From Corynebacterium doosanense CAU 212 = DSM 45436 (GTDB lineage Bacteria > Actinomycetota > Actinomycetes > Mycobacteriales > Mycobacteriaceae): a DNA stretch of 64,000 bases. The stretch spans positions 2,418,001-2,482,000 of the forward strand of contig NZ_CP006764.1 of the NCBI RefSeq assembly GCF_000767055.1, read 5' to 3'. A program made the translations under genes and the position numbers. The notes under the pieces were generated by a model. That model was not told where the DNA came from. It saw only the letters and a list, made by a program, of their open reading frames with translations, and did no database searches. The number at the start of each line of letters is the position of its first letter. Within the stretch, counting starts at the first letter, position 1. This document shows, one piece after another, positions 63,273-64,000 of the stretch.

Positions 63273-64000
63273 ATGAGTGAGCAGGAGAATCCCGGGACGC
63301 CCGGCGAGCAGAAGCAGCGGGCAGGCGGGCGTCGAAAAGCGCCGGTCTTCGACCAGTCGAACAAACTGAAGAATGTCTTCTACGACATCCGCGGGCCGCT
63401 CGCCGAGGAGGCCGAGAAGATGGAGGCCGACGGCCACCTGATTCTCAAGCTCAACACGGGCAACCCGGCGATCTTCGGCTTCGACGCTCCCGACGTGATC
63501 ATGCGCGACATGATCGCCAACCTGCCCACGTCCCAGGGCTACTCCACCTCGAAGGGCATCCTCCCCGCACGCCGCGCGGTGGTCACGCGCTACGAGATGA
63601 TCGAGGACTTCCCCGACTTCGACGTCAGCGACGTCTACCTGGGCAACGGCGTCTCCGAGCTCATCTCCATGACCACGCAGGCGCTGCTCAACGACGGCGA
63701 CGAGATCCTCATCCCCGCCCCGGACTACCCGCTGTGGACCGCCTCGGCGACGCTGTCCGGCGGCACGCCGGTGCACTACCTCTGCGACGAGGAGGACGGC
63801 TGGAACCCGTCCATCGAGGACATCCGCTCGAAGATCACCCCGCGGACCAGGGCCATCGTGGTGATCAACCCCAACAACCCCACCGGTGCCGTGTACAGCC
63901 GCGAAACTCTCGAGGGCATCGCCGACGTCGCCCGCGAGCACGGCCTGATGATCCTCGCGGACGAGATCTACGACCGGATTCTCTACGACGGCGCGCAGCA
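63273..64000 (+). CDS. alaT: Alanine/valine-type aminotransferase AlaT, C-terminus cut by window edge
   Basis: A PLP-dependent class I aminotransferase that makes alanine from pyruvate in C. glutamicum, where the protein is very similar. The visible 242 residues include KLNTGNPAIFGFDAPDVIMR, LPTSQGYSTSKGILPARRAV, LGNGVSELISMTTQALL, APDYPLW and the ADEIYDRILYD segment; the PLP lysine lies beyond the edge. Start ATG 63273; the gap to the previous gene is 28 bp. The frame is open to the end of the window. Confidence 0.95.
   Translation, partial: MSEQENPGTPGEQKQRAGGRRKAPVFDQSNKLKNVFYDIRGPLAEEAEKMEADGHLILKLNTGNPAIFGFDAPDVIMRDMIANLPTSQGYSTSKGILPARRAVVTRYEMIEDFPDFDVSDVYLGNGVSELISMTTQALLNDGDEILIPAPDYPLWTASATLSGGTPVHYLCDEEDGWNPSIEDIRSKITPRTRAIVVINPNNPTGAVYSRETLEGIADVAREHGLMILADEIYDRILYDGAQ

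Overview
The window is a high-GC actinobacterial chromosome segment, almost certainly from a Corynebacterium. The evidence is gene content and order: fba, pyrE, clpB, the heat-shock block ald-hspR-dnaJ-grpE-dnaK, the sulfate-assimilation block cysZ-cysY-cysN-cysD-cysH-cysX-cysI, and alaT follow one another as remembered from C. glutamicum. HspR-type HAIR operators, one perfect McbR-type operator and many leaderless promoters fit the same genus. No rRNA, tRNA or CRISPR array was seen. The species cannot be fixed from sequence alone.

Layout. 1-3.2 kb: the 5' part of fba, then a capC-like poly-gamma-glutamate gene with an in-frame stop, truncated upstream by an IS6-family element whose transposase is frameshifted. 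3.2-12.7 kb: GH76 hydrolase, trmH-pyrE, a membrane-anchored protein, a rhodanese-like protein without its catalytic Cys, an aldo/keto reductase, a lipoprotein with a decayed tandem copy of its tail, a GlgC-like nucleotidyltransferase and an M20 peptidase. 12.7-20.3 kb is accessory: a NUDIX gene overlapping a PLD/helicase/DUF3427 gene, an AAA/DUF4143 ATPase behind three 23-bp iterons, and an asparaginase-deacetylase-CxxC protein operon. 20.3-27.3 kb: clpB, two MFS transporters (one behind an attenuator-like leader) and gltS. 27.3-36.3 kb: oxidoreductases, a CmtR-like sensor with a CDF transporter bracketed by two copies of a palindromic repeat, a methyltransferase, a nucleotidyltransferase, hmp, a nitrilase, a small repeat protein and a DUF1023 hydrolase pair. 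36.3-45.6 kb: ald and the chaperone operon, then an AI-2E permease. 44.3-59.1 kb: an AbgB/AbgT-like pair, a nucleosidase, the cys cluster, an internally deleted Fpr and a heterodimeric ABC exporter. 59.1-64 kb: an excisionase-like antitoxin with PIN toxin under a 40-bp perfect palindrome, secreted proteins, a multi-arm inverted repeat, a DUF1707 protein and the start of alaT.

How the genes work together. dnaK, grpE, dnaJ and hspR form a chaperone operon whose last gene is probably its repressor; HAIR boxes lie upstream of dnaK and of clpB. The cys genes carry sulfate import, activation, APS reduction and sulfite reduction, with a sirohydrochlorin chelatase making siroheme; the flanking electron-donor gene fpr is drastically shortened. 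The most system-like unexplained loci are NUDIX plus PLD-helicase-DUF3427, the iteron-controlled ATPase, the palindrome-controlled toxin-antitoxin pair, the repeat-bracketed metal-resistance operon, and the three-gene asparaginase operon. A striking global signal is at least 16 genes with a TANNNT -10 box exactly 7 nt before the start codon.
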